64,000 nt of DNA from Sulfopaludibacter sp035606355 (lineage in GTDB: Bacteria; Acidobacteriota; Terriglobia; Bryobacterales; Bryobacteraceae), in the NCBI GenBank assembly GCA_035606355.1, contig DATNFO010000043.1, positions 1-64,000 of the forward strand, written 5' to 3'. Made by a program: the position numbers and the translations under genes. Shown here one piece after another: positions 61,204 to 64,000 of the stretch. The first letter of the stretch is position 1, and every line of letters begins with the position of its first letter. The notes below the pieces were generated by a model that was given only the letters and a program-made list of their open reading frames with translations, was not told the origin of the DNA and ran no database searches.

Positions 61204-62487
61204 TTAGTGTGCGCCCGCAGTCTCTTCGACTGGAGCGAACGGGGAGATCAGGTTTCCTTCGCCGTCGAAGTCCATTTCGACGGTGGCTTCGATCTCGACG
61301 TTCGGCAGCTTCTCCAACCGGGAGCGCAGATTCTCGCTGATTCCGAGGCGGCCCAATTCCATCGTGTTGCGGATCCAGCCGAAGGTGACTTGGGAAAGAT
61401 CCACCTTGCCGACGGTGGGCGCGATGCGCTCGAGGCATTCGCGATCGGTGCGGTAATGGATCGGAGTGCGTACCGCCGCGGGGGTGTTGGCGGTTAGCGA
61501 GTTGATGTAAGTGGGGTTCCAATCGGTGCGATTGACCAGACGGTCCGTAACCACGTCCGCCATGCCGAGACCGACGGCGCTATTGTAAGTGTGCTCGCTG
61601 AGGTCGCGGATGAAGATGCGTTCGATGTTCGGCGCGGTATCCCAGGGATTGTATTGCCCATTCACGCCGCGGTTGACGACCTTGGTATCCATGCCGGCGC
61701 CGGAGATGTTCTTGCCGATCTCGTCGAGGATGAGGACGTCGAGGTCGCAGGGAATGCGGGCCATCCAGGACTTCACGAGCGCGAGATTTTCCTCTTCGCG
61801 CTGCTCCATCAGTTCGACAGGCACGGCGTCGAGCCGGGCAGTGTTGTGGTTCGCGTCTTCCATGATGGCGAGACCGCCGAGGATCTTCCCGGACTTGAGA
61901 ACCTGCCGGCCGACGCTGCGGATCACGTGTTCCAGGCCGAGACGATATGCGTAGGTGTGGTAACGCTGGGCTCCGGCAAATTTGCCGAGGCCGATGGCCA
62001 TCATCTTAAAAAGGCCGCTTTCAATTTTTCCCGCGAAATCGGTGTGCCACTTGACGCGGCCCACGAGCATGACGCCGTCCGAATCGTAGGCGAGCTTATC
62101 CATGAAGGCTTCAATGCCGTCGGCGGTTTTACCGAGGGAAACTACTTCCAGCTGGCTGATGAGCGGACAGCCCATGGATTCGGCGGTGATGCCGTAGTGG
62201 GCCAAGACGTCGGCCTGTCCGGCGGCGGACGCAGCGCCGTGGCTCCCCATCGCAGGGAAGATGAAAGGCTGCATTCCGGCGTCTTTCCAGAACTGGACCA
62301 CGCTGCGCGCGATGGAGGCGATGTTGTGGATGCCCCGGCTGCCGACTCCGATGGCGACACGGCCGCTCGGTTTTACGCGGGAGGCGAAGCCGGAGGCGGC
62401 AAGTTGTTTGCGAACCTCGGCGGGCACGTCGGCGATGCGGCGATCGGGAAAGGTTTGGCGGACCAGGCAGAGACGGGGGAATTGCAT
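61204..62487 (-). CDS. LarA-like (DUF2088) protein
   Basis: A 427-residue protein of the lactate-racemase N-terminal domain family. Visible features are VAIGVGSRGIHNIASIARSV, FIFPAMGSHGAASAAGQADV, the VKWHTDFAGKIESGLFKMM block with its conserved His, and SGAGMDTKVVNRG. LarA itself uses a nickel-pincer cofactor; whether this distant member does is unclear, and I see no lar cofactor genes here. It is 78 bp upstream of the MFS gene on the same strand. Confidence 0.78.
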   Translation of the reverse strand: MQFPRLCLVRQTFPDRRIADVPAEVRKQLAASGFASRVKPSGRVAIGVGSRGIHNIASIARSVVQFWKDAGMQPFIFPAMGSHGAASAAGQADVLAHYGITAESMGCPLISQLEVVSLGKTADGIEAFMDKLAYDSDGVMLVGRVKWHTDFAGKIESGLFKMMAIGLGKFAGAQRYHTYAYRLGLEHVIRSVGRQVLKSGKILGGLAIMEDANHNTARLDAVPVELMEQREEENLALVKSWMARIPCDLDVLILDEIGKNISGAGMDTKVVNRGVNGQYNPWDTAPNIERIFIRDLSEHTYNSAVGLGMADVVTDRLVNRTDWNPTYINSLTANTPAAVRTPIHYRTDRECLERIAPTVGKVDLSQVTFGWIRNTMELGRLGISENLRSRLEKLPNVEIEATVEMDFDGEGNLISPFAPVEETAGAH

Positions 62488-62509
62488 GTCAATGTTATTT
62501 TAGCTCCGG

Positions 62510-62545
62510 TGCGGAGTGAACTTCGCTCGCCCGCGACCGGGAGTT
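62510..62545. repeat. Partial repeat of family D
   Basis: A short, decayed piece with GAACTTCGCTCGCCCGCGACCGG, similar to the centre of the copies at 43484 and 59071. Located between the LarA-like and GNAT genes. Confidence 0.45.
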
Positions 62546-62594
62546 GCGCACCAGTTCGCGGAGGCGCCAAGCATGCGCCAGGCGCCGCGCGCGA

Positions 62595-63110
62595 TCAATT
62601 GCCGCCGAATGGCCGCTCCATCCAGAGCACATCGTAATAGTTGCCGAATTTTCGGCCTACCTGCGTAAGAAGGCCGATCGGACGGAATCCGAAGCGCTCA
62701 TGCAGCCGGTTCGATGCCGGATTGGGCTGCGCGACGCCGGCCACGATGCGATGGATATCCTGGTTTTCGAGGGCGCGGAAGAGTGCCGTATAAAGTGAGC
62801 TGCCGACGCCCCGCGCTACACAATCGGGATGGCAGGCGATGCTCACTTCGACGGTTGGGTCGTATGCCTCCTTCGTTCGAAAGCGCCCGGTGCAGGCATA
62901 TCCGAGTATGTTGCCCGCGGCGCCGCACGCTACCTGCATCTGATAACGGCCTCCTCCCGAGTGCTCCCGAAACCACTGCAAGCGATCGTCCGGATTGTGC
63001 GGGCGAACATCGAACGTGATGTGTGTGTGCAGGATGTAATGGTTCTGGATTTCCGTAATCGCCGGAAGATCGTCGACGGTCGCGACCCGTACGGAATACT
63101 CGATGCTCAT
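62595..63110 (-). CDS. GNAT acetyltransferase, phosphinothricin acetyltransferase-like
   Basis: A 171-residue N-acetyltransferase. It has the PAT-type N-terminus VRVATVDDLPAITEIQNHYI, ITFDVRPHN, the acetyl-CoA loop region VSIACHPDCVARGVGSSLYTAL and the ending ASNRLHERFGFRPIG...VGRKFGNYYDVLWME. Such enzymes acetylate amino groups of small molecules such as amino-acid analogues. Its ATG overlaps the stop of the ASCH-like gene (ATGA), so the two are cotranslated. Confidence 0.88.
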   Translation of the reverse strand: MSIEYSVRVATVDDLPAITEIQNHYILHTHITFDVRPHNPDDRLQWFREHSGGGRYQMQVACGAAGNILGYACTGRFRTKEAYDPTVEVSIACHPDCVARGVGSSLYTALFRALENQDIHRIVAGVAQPNPASNRLHERFGFRPIGLLTQVGRKFGNYYDVLWMERPFGGN

Positions 63111-63406
63111 CGCGGCTGCCGTTTCCCACGCGGCCGCAGGTAGTGGAAGCGCACCAGGTAAATGTTGCGGCCACGGCCGTGGTTGGCCACTTTGAGGAGG
63201 TCGACAAGGCCGAGGAAGCCTGACTCACGGGCGAGCTGAGGCGTGATGTCCGGAAGCCCGATCGGCTCGATGGAGTCGACTTCGATTTCGCCATCCTCCA
63301 TGCGATACCGGCCGCCTGCCTTCACATGCGGACGCGTCCAGATGCGGACGCTACAGGTGATTGCTCCGCTGCGGACGCCATCGCGCAAACGCTTGGTGAA
63401 CGTCAT
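63107..63406 (-). CDS. ASCH-like domain small protein
   Basis: A 99-residue protein with TKRLRDGVRSGAITCSVRIW, a YRMEDGEIEVDSIEPIGL strand pair and RNIYLVRFHYL. This fits ASCH/PUA-like folds that bind RNA or nucleotides. It overlaps the GNAT gene by 4 nt, so the pair probably works together, though how is unknown. The ATG at 63406 is the first in frame. Confidence 0.7.
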   Translation of the reverse strand: MTFTKRLRDGVRSGAITCSVRIWTRPHVKAGGRYRMEDGEIEVDSIEPIGLPDITPQLARESGFLGLVDLLKVANHGRGRNIYLVRFHYLRPRGKRQPR

Positions 63407-63476
63407 TTCAATCGTTTATTTTGCTACATGGGAGGCGCTGTTGTTCTCGTGGCGCTCCATCCGGCCGAAGAAACGT

Positions 63477-63890
63477 CGAGTTGCTTTTTTGCCTCATTCA
63501 AACGTACTCGCATTCCCGGCACCCTTTACCGCTCCCTTACGGTCACGGCTCCGTATGCAGTTGATTCTGCTAACGGAGCCGCAACCGTGAGGGATTGTGA
63601 AAGAATCGAATTGCTTTTACCCGACTTCGAAACGCCCTCGCATTCCCTGCACCCTTTGCCGCTCCCTAACGGTCACGGCTCCGTATGTAGTTGATTCTGC
63701 TTACGGAGCCGTGACGGTGAGGGAGCGGTAAACGGTGCATCGAAAGGCGAATATAGCGCTACGAAAACGAGAGCCGGATTTTTTCACAAAACCCGTGAGG
63801 GAGCGGTAAACGGCATCGGAAAGGCGAATGGAGCGCGACGAGAACGGCAGCCGGATTTCTTCACAAACGCACCAGGAAGCGGTAACAGCC
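63477..63890. repeat. Repeat family C, large inverted cluster
   Basis: At least four arms in alternating orientation: CACCCTTTACCGCTCCCTTA with ACGGTCACGGCTCCGTATG, its inverse CGGAGCCGTGACGGTGAGGG, and GGAGCGGTAAACGG twice, plus TTTTTTCACAA and GAACGGCAGCCGGATTT elements. The gap from 63407 to 63929 holds this cluster and no gene. Confidence 0.88.
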
Positions 63891-63929
63891 GGAGTGTTCG
63901 CGGCTGCAAGGCTGCTATGGTGAATGTTC

Positions 63930-64000
63930 ATGTCGCGAATGCTCGAAGAGATCCGGCAGCAGCCGGAGGCGCTGGAGCGGACTCTCGCTTCCGAGATGCG
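63930..64000 (+). CDS. SIS-domain (GlmS/AgaS-like) protein, 5' end only
   Basis: The window ends 71 bp into this gene. The visible residues MSRMLEEIRQQPEALERTL match the start of SIS sugar-phosphate isomerase/deaminase proteins related to the isomerase half of GlmS. The identity rests on this short N-terminus, so it is provisional. Confidence 0.65.
   Translation, partial: MSRMLEEIRQQPEALERTLASEM

Overview
The window looks like a chromosomal segment of an Acidobacteriota member of the Bryobacterales/Candidatus Solibacter type. The clues are two TIGR03435-type lipoprotein-like/exported proteins, one large TIGR03437-type secreted protein, an Oar-like TonB-dependent receptor with a carboxypeptidase-regulatory N-terminus, several Tat- or Sec-exported carbohydrate enzymes, high GC, and many dispersed palindromic intergenic repeats. 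This assignment is inference from gene content; there is no rRNA in the window.

Layout. 1-2.0 kb: end of tuf, then rpmG, tRNA-Trp, secE, nusG, rplK, tRNA-Leu(CAG) and a terminator (translation/transcription core operon; rplA does not follow rplK). 2.1-3.7 kb: a ThuA-like protein and a LysR-type regulator. 3.8-8.1 kb: leucine operon leuA-leuB-leuC-leuD, divergent from the LysR gene with an ATAA-N7-TTAT palindrome between them; LeuA lacks the usual C-terminal regulatory domain. 8.2-12.3 kb: YjbQ, a Tat-exported TIM-barrel-like protein, and a PQQ dehydrogenase with a C-terminal haem c site. 12.4-12.9 kb: a broken DUF433/DUF5615 toxin-antitoxin remnant interrupted by hairpin repeats.

12.9-32.4 kb (minus strand): the most striking part, a seven-gene, 19.5-kb operon with overlaps or 3-5 bp gaps throughout. 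It encodes, in order of transcription, a two-HKD phospholipase-D-like protein, a giant DUF6603-like protein, a serine beta-lactamase-fold hydrolase, a second DUF6603-like protein whose last 1881 bp are a near-identical copy of the first, and three large uncharacterised proteins (956, 1529 and 540 aa). None has a clear signal peptide. The block is bounded by gene remnants and repeat clusters on both sides. I cannot name its function; it is the best candidate for an undescribed system here.

33-50 kb: exported proteins of a polysaccharide-scavenging lifestyle (TIGR03435 x2, a DUF5695-like large exported protein, a methyltransferase with a signal peptide, an M28 peptidase with Gly/Arg-rich inserts, an enolase-superfamily enzyme plus GH35 beta-galactosidase pair, a TIGR03437 protein and a TonB-dependent receptor). 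50.7-58.1 kb (minus strand): a pentose/deoxysugar catabolic cluster: sodium/sugar symporter, small membrane protein, fucose/arabinose-isomerase-like enzyme, AraB, AraD, and an alpha-ketoglutarate-semialdehyde-type dehydrogenase. 58.3-64 kb: an SGNH esterase, a secreted HNH-like nuclease, a FucP-like MFS permease, a LarA/DUF2088 protein, a GNAT acetyltransferase, an ASCH-like protein and the start of a SIS-domain protein.

At least four families of palindromic or hairpin repeats (called A, B, C and D here) occupy most intergenic spaces over 80 bp, often between convergent genes, and in two places they appear to have interrupted genes.
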